Shown here one piece after another: positions 56,345 to 64,000 of a DNA stretch of 64,000 nt. Origin of the DNA: Mangrovibacterium diazotrophicum (GTDB taxonomy: Bacteria; Bacteroidota; Bacteroidia; Bacteroidales; Prolixibacteraceae); the NCBI RefSeq assembly GCF_003610535.1, contig NZ_RAPN01000001.1:1475320-1539319 (forward strand), given 5' to 3'. A program made the position numbers and the translations under genes. Every line of letters starts with the position of its first letter. The first letter of the stretch is position 1. The notes beneath the pieces are model-generated. The model was not told the DNA's origin, made no database searches, and was given only the letters and a program-made list of their open reading frames with translations.

Positions 56345-58600
56345 TTAATCAACCACCGTAATTTTTAGCTTCTTGTTCTTCACCGAGATATAATATTCGC
56401 CAGATTCCAGGATACGAGTTCCAGTCTCATCTACATAACTTAGATCACGCATGGGGTCTATTTCAAAACGAAAAACCGTTACCTCGCCCACCTTAATATT
56501 CTTCTTCTCGAAATATTTCAATTCCTTCACGGGTCTGGATATACTAGATACAGGATCAGTGACAAACCAATGTGCGGTTTCTGCGCCATCCCTATCACCC
56601 ATATTAGCAATGGGGATTTCAACAACCAACTTTTCGGATTTTTGGATCGTATCTTTATTCGCTTTTAAATCTCCATACTTAAATGATGTATAAGTCAATC
56701 CGTGGGTAAATTCATAAAGTGGTTTATTGGTAATATCCTGGTATTTACCTGACCTTGGACGGCCTTGTTGCCGCATATTGTAATAGATTGGTATTTGTCC
56801 GGTTGAGAAAGGAAAAGTCATGGCGAGTTTACCGGATGGATTTATTCGACCAGAAATAATACCAGCAACAGGTGTGCCTCCAACAACTCCAGGTTGCCAC
56901 ATTTCAACAATAGCCTGACAATTAGGCTCAATAGCACCTAAAGCAAGTGGACGTCCATTTGATAATAACAGCACAATAGGCTTATCCAGCTTGCTTAATT
57001 CCAAAAGCAAATCTTCCTGAATTTCAGGAAGGGAAATAGTTGATCGAGAGGCATTTTCACCACTCCACGACTTCTTTTCTCCGAGACATAATATGACTAC
57101 TTCTACTTTCCGGGCAACGTTTAATGCTTCCGAGAAACCAGTTTTATCGATGCCCTCAAAATCACATCCTTTGGCATAAGTTATCTTTGACTCCGGAAAT
57201 TCTTGCTTCATTGCCTCATAAATGCTTATTACATCCTCAGCTTCACCATGTGCCGACCAGGAACCTAAAAGGCTTTCCTGCTCCTTAGCCATTGGGCCAA
57301 TGATCGCCAAAGCAACGTTCTTGCTTATCGGAAGCGTCTTATGCTCATTTTTAAGCAAAACGGATGATTCCTCTGCCAATCTTTCTGCTATTGACAGATA
57401 CTCCGCGAGCAAATAGCGCTCTTCCTCCGAAGCCTCAACCACATAGGGACGATCAAAAAGAGCCAATTGAAATTTGAGCCTCAGTACACGTCTCACAGCA
57501 TCATCTAAACGTTCAATAGGAAGACTGCCGTCCTTGATCAATTCCGCTAAATTCCCCAGGTAAAGCCCATCGGCCATATCCATATCTACTCCTGCAGTAA
57601 TGGATTTGAGAGCAGCCTCACTATCTGAACCGGCTACTCCTTGTGACTTCAGTTGCTTAATAGAATTCCAATCGGAAACCACAAAGCCGTTAAATCCCCA
57701 TTTCTCTTTCAAAACCGCTGTCAACGTATAATGGTTGGCGCTGGCAGGAACACCACTAATATCGTGAAAACCACTCATAATCGTCGCTGCACCAGCATTT
57801 ACGCCAGCCTCAAAAGGAGGTAAATACGTGTCCCAAAGTGTTTGCTTCGAAATTTCAGTATAGACATAATCCCGTCCCCCTTCCGAAGCACCATAACCTA
57901 CGTAGTGCTTTAAGCAGGCCGCTATGGAATTCTCATCAGCAAGATCGTCTCCCTGGTATCCTTGCACTGAAGCAATCGAAAAAACCGCATTCGTATAAGG
58001 ATCTTCCCCATATCCTTCTGCTACTCGTCCCCATCTGGGATCCCTGGCCACATCAACCATGGGTGAGAAAGTCCAGTCAATTCCGGAACTTCTGGATTCC
58101 TTGGCTGCTACTGTACAAGCCTGCTTTACAATTTCCGGATTCCAGGAACAGGCCTGCCCTAGTGAAATCGGATAGATTGTTTTAAACCCATGTATAATGT
58201 CATTTGCAAAAAGTATAGGTATACCCAAACGCGACTCTTCAACAGCCCTCTTTTGCAACGCATTACGAACAATCGGATCTTGATTCACATAAATCAAAGA
58301 ACCTATTTCCGGTGGAATTTGATCCATCTCTCCACCCAAATTATTTACGGTCATATTTTTCCCAAATGCCACTTGCATTAATTGATAGATCTTTTCATCA
58401 AGTGTCATCTTTCCCATCAAATCACGAACCCGGCTTTCGATCGGCGCATTTTTATCTTTGTAAACAGGAAACTTATCATCCCTATTTCCAGAAGAAATGC
58501 ATCCGAAAAGGATCAATAATGTAAAAATACCGAGAACGAACAATCCTTTATAGAAAACAGATTTGACGGACAATTTAAGATTCGTCTGTATGCTTGTCAT
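56345..58600 (-). CDS. GH3-family beta-glucosidase lipoprotein (second copy)
   Basis: 751 residues. Lipoprotein signal ending LLILFGC (Cys34). The TIM barrel carries KHYVGYGASEGGRDY and nucleophile Asp310 in FVVSDWNS; sandwich domain (AIIGPMAKEQESLLGSWSAHG) and fibronectin-like C-terminus (AETAHWFVTDPVSSISRPVK) follow. Expected to remove beta-linked glucose or xylose at the outer or inner membrane face. It is the last gene of the esterase-GH3 unit; 16 bases separate it from the alpha/beta hydrolase gene. Paralogous to the GH3 at 37.0-39.3 kb. Confidence 0.93.
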   Translation of the reverse strand: MTSIQTNLKLSVKSVFYKGLFVLGIFTLLILFGCISSGNRDDKFPVYKDKNAPIESRVRDLMGKMTLDEKIYQLMQVAFGKNMTVNNLGGEMDQIPPEIGSLIYVNQDPIVRNALQKRAVEESRLGIPILFANDIIHGFKTIYPISLGQACSWNPEIVKQACTVAAKESRSSGIDWTFSPMVDVARDPRWGRVAEGYGEDPYTNAVFSIASVQGYQGDDLADENSIAACLKHYVGYGASEGGRDYVYTEISKQTLWDTYLPPFEAGVNAGAATIMSGFHDISGVPASANHYTLTAVLKEKWGFNGFVVSDWNSIKQLKSQGVAGSDSEAALKSITAGVDMDMADGLYLGNLAELIKDGSLPIERLDDAVRRVLRLKFQLALFDRPYVVEASEEERYLLAEYLSIAERLAEESSVLLKNEHKTLPISKNVALAIIGPMAKEQESLLGSWSAHGEAEDVISIYEAMKQEFPESKITYAKGCDFEGIDKTGFSEALNVARKVEVVILCLGEKKSWSGENASRSTISLPEIQEDLLLELSKLDKPIVLLLSNGRPLALGAIEPNCQAIVEMWQPGVVGGTPVAGIISGRINPSGKLAMTFPFSTGQIPIYYNMRQQGRPRSGKYQDITNKPLYEFTHGLTYTSFKYGDLKANKDTIQKSEKLVVEIPIANMGDRDGAETAHWFVTDPVSSISRPVKELKYFEKKNIKVGEVTVFRFEIDPMRDLSYVDETGTRILESGEYYISVKNKKLKITVVD

Positions 58601-58616
58601 GTCTCTAGTGCTTTTG

Positions 58617-59519
58617 CTAAAATCTTGAAATCTTTATCCATTCATAAAATCTTTCAATCCACTTATTAACGGGAAGACCGTGTTGATCCATGCCAAATCC
58701 GTGCCCCCCTTTCGAGAAGATATGAAGTTCAGCCGATAACCCTTTTGCTCTCCAGGCCGCATATAAATCCGGGCTCCCGGATGCGATTGGATCATCCGCA
58801 GCACATAAAATAAACAGGGGCGGAGCATTATCAGGGACTTCTTTTCCTCGGAGCCAACCACCATATATTGTAGCAGCAAAATCAGGCATACTACCCGGAT
58901 CACTATTCAAAATAGTATGCATTGTAACTCCTGCTCCCGCAGAGAATCCGATCATCCCAATTTTGTCAGAACTGATATTATAGTCTCCTGCATGTTCTCT
59001 TACATACAGAATAGCTCGAATACCATCATCTCCGCCATAGTAATGTTGATTTGCTTCCGACTGATTTACAACTTTCGTGTCACCCTTTTCTTCCGCTTTC
59101 CTCATGGCTCTAATTCTTGCCCCAAATCCGTTCCAAAAATCTTTAAACTCCTCCGGGTCTTCCGGGGTCTTATTTAGCCGGTATTTGAGAACGAACGCTG
59201 TTATTCCCCTTTTTGACAGCCATTCTGCGACCGCTGTCCCTTCACTCTCGTAGGAAAGCCAGACATTCCCTCCTCCCGGACATATAATCACAGCAGTTCC
59301 TGTTGAAATTGACCTATCCGGCATAAACACCTCGAGCGTAGGATCAACAACATTGCGCAGCATTTTCGTAGTCGTCCCCGGATTGTTAAATTCGACCTCT
59401 TGATAATCCCAATCCTCAGAGCCGGGTGCCTTTCCCTCATACAAATGCACAATATTCTGGGAAAAAGCATTTCCGAACAGTAAAGAGATAAGTATGACGA
59501 TAATAAACGATTTTTTCAT
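58617..59519 (-). CDS. Secreted alpha/beta hydrolase (acetyl-esterase-like)
   Basis: 300 residues. Signal peptide ends NAFSQ. The BD-FAE/AXE-type fold is indicated by AVIICPGGGNVWLSYESEG (oxyanion region), the nucleophile elbow GFSAGAG (Ser193), acid Asp242 (CAADDPIASGSP) and His273 (GGHGFGM). Relatives remove acetyl groups from sugars or plant polymers. It sits between a carboxylesterase and a GH3 gene, suggesting removal of acyl decorations before deglycosylation. A close paralog is cut by the right edge of the window. Confidence 0.9.
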   Translation of the reverse strand: MKKSFIIVILISLLFGNAFSQNIVHLYEGKAPGSEDWDYQEVEFNNPGTTTKMLRNVVDPTLEVFMPDRSISTGTAVIICPGGGNVWLSYESEGTAVAEWLSKRGITAFVLKYRLNKTPEDPEEFKDFWNGFGARIRAMRKAEEKGDTKVVNQSEANQHYYGGDDGIRAILYVREHAGDYNISSDKIGMIGFSAGAGVTMHTILNSDPGSMPDFAATIYGGWLRGKEVPDNAPPLFILCAADDPIASGSPDLYAAWRAKGLSAELHIFSKGGHGFGMDQHGLPVNKWIERFYEWIKISRF

Positions 59520-59586
59520 TTCTGATTTTTTAGTTTAGTGTTCTAATTAATATTCTCGAGCCGACGAACGATCTTCGAATAATGCC

Positions 59587-61182
59587 CTATAGAAGGGATC
59601 CAGATGGCATATTCAGTAGTATTTCCCGTATATCCTTGTCAGGATCAACTACTACTTCACTTTTATCGACATCAAAAATCATTGTGCTCCTGCTGTCTTT
59701 GCCATAACCCGGCCAAGGTAGATTCTTAGTCCCTGGATTACCATTTCTCGCAAACGCGGCCCAGGCAGCACTCAATTGACGGGAAAGCTGTTCCGACTCA
59801 GGATAGAGTGTCAAACGCATTATTAGAGGTAAGTCACTGGTATGAAATGCCCTAAGTCTCCCTCCATCCACTGGTGTATTGTACCGGAAGTAATACATAA
59901 ATACATCAGCCTGAGCTCGTTCAAGCTGCATTTCAGCCTGCTTAACCGCGTTGTAACGGGCACCACGATCTGTCGAAATCCTAAAATACAAATCACTTGG
60001 GCTATCCGAAGGGTGGGCTTTTTGATACAACGCTAGCATTTCATCGAGCTTGTCTTCAGGAATTTTTGCCTTCAACAATTCACTACGCAAACCGGCCCCA
60101 TCCAGACTGAAAAGAGATTCGTTATTCAAGGCAAAAAGTGTAGCCTCATCTTTATCATTTCCAATCAACAATGGTATGTTAGCCGATATCTCCGGTGAAT
60201 CGGGATACCAGGGATCCCTTGGTAATGAAAGACCGTCAACGACCGGTCCCTGTCTCATTCCTCGCCCCATGGTTGACCGGAATAACTCGTTCGCTGGAAT
60301 TTTCTGCAGATCATCAACAGATGTCACACCTAATTTTGACATTAGCTCTCTGGCTGAATTTGTTGCGGCGTCAACATCCATGGCTTTTCCAACAAAACTA
60401 CCGCTTTGGATGGCAGCCTTGTGGAACAAGCCTTTTGCTGCAGGCATAGCCAATAGTGTTGAAATCTTCGCCCCTCCTCCTGACTCACCAAAAATCGTAA
60501 CATTTTCGGAATCACCACCAAAATTCTCGATGTTGTCACGAACCCATTCCAGCGCAGCAACTAAGTCTAATTGTCCGGGATTTCCAAGCTCATACTTTTT
60601 ATCAATGCTCCCAAAATAAGTATATCCAAAAACATTCAGCCGGTGATTGATCCCTACCAGTACGACATCTTGTTCACGCACATGCTGGTCTGAAAAAACC
60701 GCCAGTAAACCACCACCATCCTGAAAGCCTCCACCATGAATATAAACCATCACCGGGCGCTTGCCTGTTATCCCAGGGGTCAGAACATTCAGATTCAGAC
60801 AGTCTTCGCCACTGGGCTGTTTGGACAGTTCAAACCGATCTGAACGTCCACCGGAGAAATAAGGTCCAAGCCGATCGGTTTCAAAAATACTACGCCCCCC
60901 TTGAATACAGCGAGGGCCATTGGATGTACAATCTTTGGTACCTGTCCAGCTTTTAGGTTTTCTAGGTGGTAAAAATCTGGCTTCTCCTTCTGTCGTATCT
61001 CCATAAGGGATACCTCGAAAGATTTTAACTCCGTTAAAATCATATCCTTTTACCTTACCATAAATTGTTTCGGTTTCAATCTCGGCTGATGTAAAGCTCA
61101 TCAGTCCATTTCCCGCCAAAACAACCGCAGGAATTGCCGAGAGGGTTGCAACAAGAAAGGATCTTCTGTTTATCGGTTTCAT
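59587..61182 (-). CDS. Type-B carboxylesterase, Tat-type signal (paralog 1)
   Basis: 531 residues. The N-terminus NRRSFLVATLSAIPAV is a twin-arginine signal. Oxyanion motif HGGGF (149-153), nucleophile Ser234 in FGESGGGAKIS, acid in GNDKDEATLFA and His in AFHTSDLP; cysteine pair near the start as in the acetylcholinesterase-like family. Hydrolyses carboxylic esters of fairly large alcohols. It is separated by nine bases from a paralog upstream. The GESGG elbow is the usual family form. Confidence 0.93.
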   Translation of the reverse strand: MKPINRRSFLVATLSAIPAVVLAGNGLMSFTSAEIETETIYGKVKGYDFNGVKIFRGIPYGDTTEGEARFLPPRKPKSWTGTKDCTSNGPRCIQGGRSIFETDRLGPYFSGGRSDRFELSKQPSGEDCLNLNVLTPGITGKRPVMVYIHGGGFQDGGGLLAVFSDQHVREQDVVLVGINHRLNVFGYTYFGSIDKKYELGNPGQLDLVAALEWVRDNIENFGGDSENVTIFGESGGGAKISTLLAMPAAKGLFHKAAIQSGSFVGKAMDVDAATNSARELMSKLGVTSVDDLQKIPANELFRSTMGRGMRQGPVVDGLSLPRDPWYPDSPEISANIPLLIGNDKDEATLFALNNESLFSLDGAGLRSELLKAKIPEDKLDEMLALYQKAHPSDSPSDLYFRISTDRGARYNAVKQAEMQLERAQADVFMYYFRYNTPVDGGRLRAFHTSDLPLIMRLTLYPESEQLSRQLSAAWAAFARNGNPGTKNLPWPGYGKDSRSTMIFDVDKSEVVVDPDKDIREILLNMPSGSLL

Positions 61183-61191
61183 GATTGATTT

Positions 61192-62895
61192 TTAGGAATT
61201 TGAATTTCTGATTTCGTCTGCCAATTCCCTTGCTTCGCGGTCGGGATCGTTCCTCACTTCGCATACATCGTTCCAAATCATTACCGCTCCTTGCTCCCTA
61301 TCGTACTTCGGCCAATACGGAATTCCCTCGTGATTAGGATCGCCCGTTCTGGCGAAACTAGCCAGTGCCAAACTCATTTTTTCAGCTAATTTGCGTGGTC
61401 TGTCCCCTCCTCCGGTCATTGTATCCATCACATCAGTTGTACTAAACCAAAATGGCAAATCGCTATTATGGTAAGCCCTTGGACGTCCGTCATAAAGCGG
61501 AGTAGCCCAGTCAAACCAGTAATTGTAAACTGCCCCGCCATTTGCCGTTTGCAATTCTGCTTGTTTTAGCTGACTATTTCGCCCGCCTAGCAAAGACCAA
61601 ATCGCGACAGGTTTTTTCTCTGGGAATACTTTGGCATAAGCATCTATCACATCCTTAGTTCGGTTTCCAAAAGCCAGGTTCCCAACAAATAGTCCACTAC
61701 CTCCCCGACCATTCTGTATCCTCTCTACAAGCTCCTCAAAAGTGATATCCTCCAGTGATGGATTGTCACCACTGTGGGATTGTTCGCCTGTACAACTACC
61801 AATAATCATAGGAATGCCTGCTGATATTGGGGGCGCTGACGGATCAAAAGGATGTCTTGGGATGTGTAGATTATCCAAGCAAGGAGCGTAAACCATTGAG
61901 CCCAAGGCACGATCTGCCCGGGTGATTCGATACAGCTCCTGCCAGGGTATATCCTGAATTTTATCGATGTTTGTAGGACTGATTCCTGCTGCTTTAAGAA
62001 AAGCATGGGCTTTTTCAGCCTGGGAATCATATGAAGCTACCTTCAACATTGCTCCGCTTATGGTCACAGCTTTATGGAAGAGCCCTTTAGCAGCAGGCAT
62101 AGCCATCAGAATACTGACTTTGGCACCACCACCGGATTGCCCGAAAATGGTAACGTTACCGGAATCACCTCCAAAACTGGCAATATTCTCGTTTACCCAT
62201 TTTAAAGCTGCTACACAATCCTGCATTCCTGCCGTTGCAGAATCTTTGTATTTATTTCCGCCAATAGCCCCAAGATTCAAAAATCCAAAAAGATTCAGGC
62301 GGTGGGTTACGCTAACAACAACCACGTCACCTATTTTACTGAGATTTTCTCCGATGTATGCTTCGATCTGGATCGATGAGCCCCCGGCAAAACCACCACC
62401 ATGAAACCAAACGAGTACGGGTCGCTTCGTATTATTATTAATTTCCGGAGTCCATACATTAACAGACAAGCAATCCTCATCATATCTTTTCTCGGCCCAA
62501 TCATAAGTAAACCAATCACTAAAATGGCTGAAATCAGGACGCATCGGGTCTCCCAATCCTCCACCTTGAGGAGCTGCGTTCCCAAAACTTAAAGCATTGC
62601 GTACTCCAGTCCATGCTTCAGGTTCCTGCGGTGCCATAAACCTGTTTTTACCCCCAGTTGAAGCACCGTAAGGTATGCCTTTATAGGTATAAATCCCGTT
62701 TCGCCGGTAGCCCCTTATTTTTCCGAACTTGGTTTCGACAATAGCTCCGTTTTCTGATATCTCCACTACCTGCTCCGGCAGAGATGGCTTTTTATCGGAT
62801 GGAATTGAGCAAGATGTTATTCCAACGCCACTTAATCCCAGTGTCGCAGATCCAACACCTAGAGTCTTTAAAAAATCTCGTCTGTTGTTTGTCAT
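61192..62895 (-). CDS. Type-B carboxylesterase, Tat-type lipoprotein signal (paralog 2)
   Basis: 567 residues. NNRRDFLKTLGVGSATLG is a twin-arginine signal, ending in GITSC, so it may be a Tat lipoprotein (Cys29). Oxyanion motif HGGGF (165-169), nucleophile Ser254 in FGQSGGGAKVS, and His in AYHNSDLPFWF. The Gln before the nucleophile replaces the usual Glu. It is paralogous to the following gene, which shares the same GGAK-S-L-AMPAAKGLFHKA stretch, and the two overlap in function or divide acyl specificity. Confidence 0.92.
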   Translation of the reverse strand: MTNNRRDFLKTLGVGSATLGLSGVGITSCSIPSDKKPSLPEQVVEISENGAIVETKFGKIRGYRRNGIYTYKGIPYGASTGGKNRFMAPQEPEAWTGVRNALSFGNAAPQGGGLGDPMRPDFSHFSDWFTYDWAEKRYDEDCLSVNVWTPEINNNTKRPVLVWFHGGGFAGGSSIQIEAYIGENLSKIGDVVVVSVTHRLNLFGFLNLGAIGGNKYKDSATAGMQDCVAALKWVNENIASFGGDSGNVTIFGQSGGGAKVSILMAMPAAKGLFHKAVTISGAMLKVASYDSQAEKAHAFLKAAGISPTNIDKIQDIPWQELYRITRADRALGSMVYAPCLDNLHIPRHPFDPSAPPISAGIPMIIGSCTGEQSHSGDNPSLEDITFEELVERIQNGRGGSGLFVGNLAFGNRTKDVIDAYAKVFPEKKPVAIWSLLGGRNSQLKQAELQTANGGAVYNYWFDWATPLYDGRPRAYHNSDLPFWFSTTDVMDTMTGGGDRPRKLAEKMSLALASFARTGDPNHEGIPYWPKYDREQGAVMIWNDVCEVRNDPDREARELADEIRNSNS

Positions 62896-62941
62896 AGGTT
62901 TAGTTTTTACAGGTTGTTAGATTTCGATCGTCAAGAGATAG

Positions 62942-63652
62942 CTAGTCAAAATTTAAAAACTCGCAAGGCATTAATACTTTGTTGGTAATTCGAACGCAAT
63001 AAATTGCTCCTTTAAACCAGGATATTTTATTCTGTCGAACACCAATAGACGTATTTCCCTCTTCTATTGGTGAAAAATCAACAGAACCTTCCAATTCTTT
63101 TTTTCTATTAACGAAGGTAGCCTGCTCACCATCCTTTACCGTAAATGCTATATGATACCATTTGTCCAATGGATGTGTCAGCACCGAATCCATTAACACG
63201 ACCCATTTCTCGTTCGAATCGAACATTCCATCCAAGTACCACGTTGTGTCATCCGATCGCATCTCCATTAAAACACGATCTTGCTTAACCGTACCTGTAT
63301 GAAAATAACGTTGTTCTTCTGTGCCACCACGATCAAACCGGATGAGCATTTCAATGGTAAATTCTGAATGATCTTTCAACGGCATCTCTTCCAGAAGGAA
63401 GCCATCATCCATACCATCAAATTGGACAGCATTGCCATAAGGAGAATCAATTATTTTAGGATCACCCAAAACCGTGACATCTTCTCGTTCTTTCAGCAAA
63501 TCTGTAATAATCCAAGTCTTCTTTGACATCACCTCCTGAGAGAACGCAGAGGAAGAAACAAACAAAAACAAGGAACAGAACACAAACGGCATAAACAAAG
63601 CGGCCCTGCGAGCGAAGACATTTCTATTATTTAAAACATTGAGTTGTTTCAT
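62942..63652 (-). CDS. Secreted LamG/concanavalin-like domain protein
   Basis: 236 residues. Signal peptide ends SAFSQ. One LamG-type sandwich fills the mature part: GNAVQFDGMDDGFLLEEMP, FTIEMLIRF, RVLMEMRSDDTTWYLDG, KWYHIAFTVKDGEQATFVN, then SIGVRQNKISWFKGAIYCVRI. No catalytic residues are visible, so it is probably a carbohydrate- or glycoside-binding accessory. A related LamG is inserted in the GH2 at 33.1-36.9 kb. Gaps of 32 and 46 bases place it in the esterase operon. Confidence 0.85.
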   Translation of the reverse strand: MKQLNVLNNRNVFARRAALFMPFVFCSLFLFVSSSAFSQEVMSKKTWIITDLLKEREDVTVLGDPKIIDSPYGNAVQFDGMDDGFLLEEMPLKDHSEFTIEMLIRFDRGGTEEQRYFHTGTVKQDRVLMEMRSDDTTWYLDGMFDSNEKWVVLMDSVLTHPLDKWYHIAFTVKDGEQATFVNRKKELEGSVDFSPIEEGNTSIGVRQNKISWFKGAIYCVRITNKVLMPCEFLNFD

Positions 63653-63684
63653 CTATCCTTCTTATTAGTTTTTCTGGTTACTGA

Positions 63685-64000
63685 CTAATATTTTCTCAGA
63701 AACCCTTGATTAATCATCCATTCCTCGAAAAGGGAAGGCCATTGGTCTGAGGGTTTGTTTTGTTTGACGACTGAAAATCCGTGTCCACCAGAATAAAAGC
63801 AATGCATTTCAACAGATTTCCCCGCATCTCTCCACTGCTCATAAAGACCCGGATTTCCTTTTGCAATCGGATCGTCAGTTGCCCAGGCAAGAAACATCGG
63901 AGGTGCATCTTCAGGAACACGATCTCCCAGAATGGCACCGCAATAAGCATAGACTGGCGCAACAAAATCGGGGCGGGACTCCGGCGTATAAGTCCGTCCA
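63685..64000 (-). CDS. Alpha/beta hydrolase, 5' part outside window
   Basis: The frame remains open to the edge (last visible codons GRTYTPESRPDFVAPVYAYCG). The visible C-terminal 104 residues match the hydrolase at 58.6-59.5 kb: MFLAWATDDPIAKGNPGLYEQW, with the acid Asp, and YSGGHGFSV, with the catalytic His. It is therefore the same acetyl-esterase-like family, nucleophile region not visible. It lies 32 bases upstream of the LamG gene in the same direction, so the operon continues to the right of the window. Confidence 0.85.
   Translation of the reverse strand, partial: GRTYTPESRPDFVAPVYAYCGAILGDRVPEDAPPMFLAWATDDPIAKGNPGLYEQWRDAGKSVEMHCFYSGGHGFSVVKQNKPSDQWPSLFEEWMINQGFLRKY

Noticed and set aside
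56089-56352. Minus-strand open frame of 87 codons
   Set aside because: It runs across the inverted-repeat regulator site and overlaps the GH3 end; no recognisable features.

Overview
The window reads as a chromosomal segment of a Bacteroidota bacterium. The evidence is SusC/SusD-type outer-membrane genes, UpxY antitermination, TAnnTTTG-type promoter elements, DUF6268 and DUF2141 proteins, and a large glycoside hydrolase locus. Base composition and gene types would fit an environmental Marinilabiliales/Prolixibacteraceae-like organism, but that placement is inference. There is no rRNA and no complete tRNA.

Left third (1-19.4 kb), accessory in character. It starts with the 3' part of an acyltransferase-3 gene, followed by a gene-poor kilobase and a small XRE regulator. 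Next come a run of RNA-like hairpins and a 43-codon leader ORF. These precede a three-gene operon: a TlpA thioredoxin fused to a DUF3738-like domain, SusC, and SusD. Then come a small secreted protein, a UpxY-Crp/Fnr pair, a TetR regulator with a DarB-like ketosynthase III behind a clear palindromic operator, and a block of three lipoproteins plus a beta-barrel protein of unknown role. The block ends at a decayed RNA-gene 3' end (tmRNA/tRNA-like) with its terminator and two broken IS3-family orfA fragments. This looks like the scarred edge of an integrated element. A 47-bp sequence occurs twice, 14.4 kb apart, inside this region.

Middle (19.4-46 kb), almost entirely on the minus strand. An SCP2-beta-hydroxyacid dehydrogenase fusion with a Crp/Fnr gene, a DUF2141 protein and methylglyoxal synthase are followed by a glycan/glycoside locus. 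That locus encodes GH43, GH78, GH106, a LacZ-type GH2, a GH2 carrying an inserted LamG domain, GH3, a GH2 beta-glucuronidase, a small secreted protein, a TonB-dependent receptor without a SusD partner, and a membrane AraC-type regulator.

Right third (46-64 kb). An HxlR regulator, DUF6268 protein, complete RND efflux system (pump, adaptor, TolC), two short-chain dehydrogenases, a second GH3, two alpha/beta hydrolases (one cut by the window edge), two tandem type-B carboxylesterases and a LamG protein.

The most interesting observation is an inverted-repeat motif, ACGTCWAT-N18-ATWGACGT. It is intact upstream of the TonB receptor and upstream of the short-chain dehydrogenase pair, and a half-site nearly identical to the latter lies upstream of the RND efflux operon. 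This ties uptake, oxidoreduction and efflux to one regulator, plausibly the AraC protein at 44.9-46.0 kb. The enzymes would remove rhamnose, glucuronate, galactose, glucose and pentose, plus acyl esters. The receptor lacks SusD, and no polysaccharide lyase or sulfatase is present. I propose that the locus handles a decorated hydrophobic small molecule, such as a saponin- or flavonoid-like glycoside, with SDRs and an efflux pump dealing with the aglycone. A pectin-type substrate remains the main alternative.
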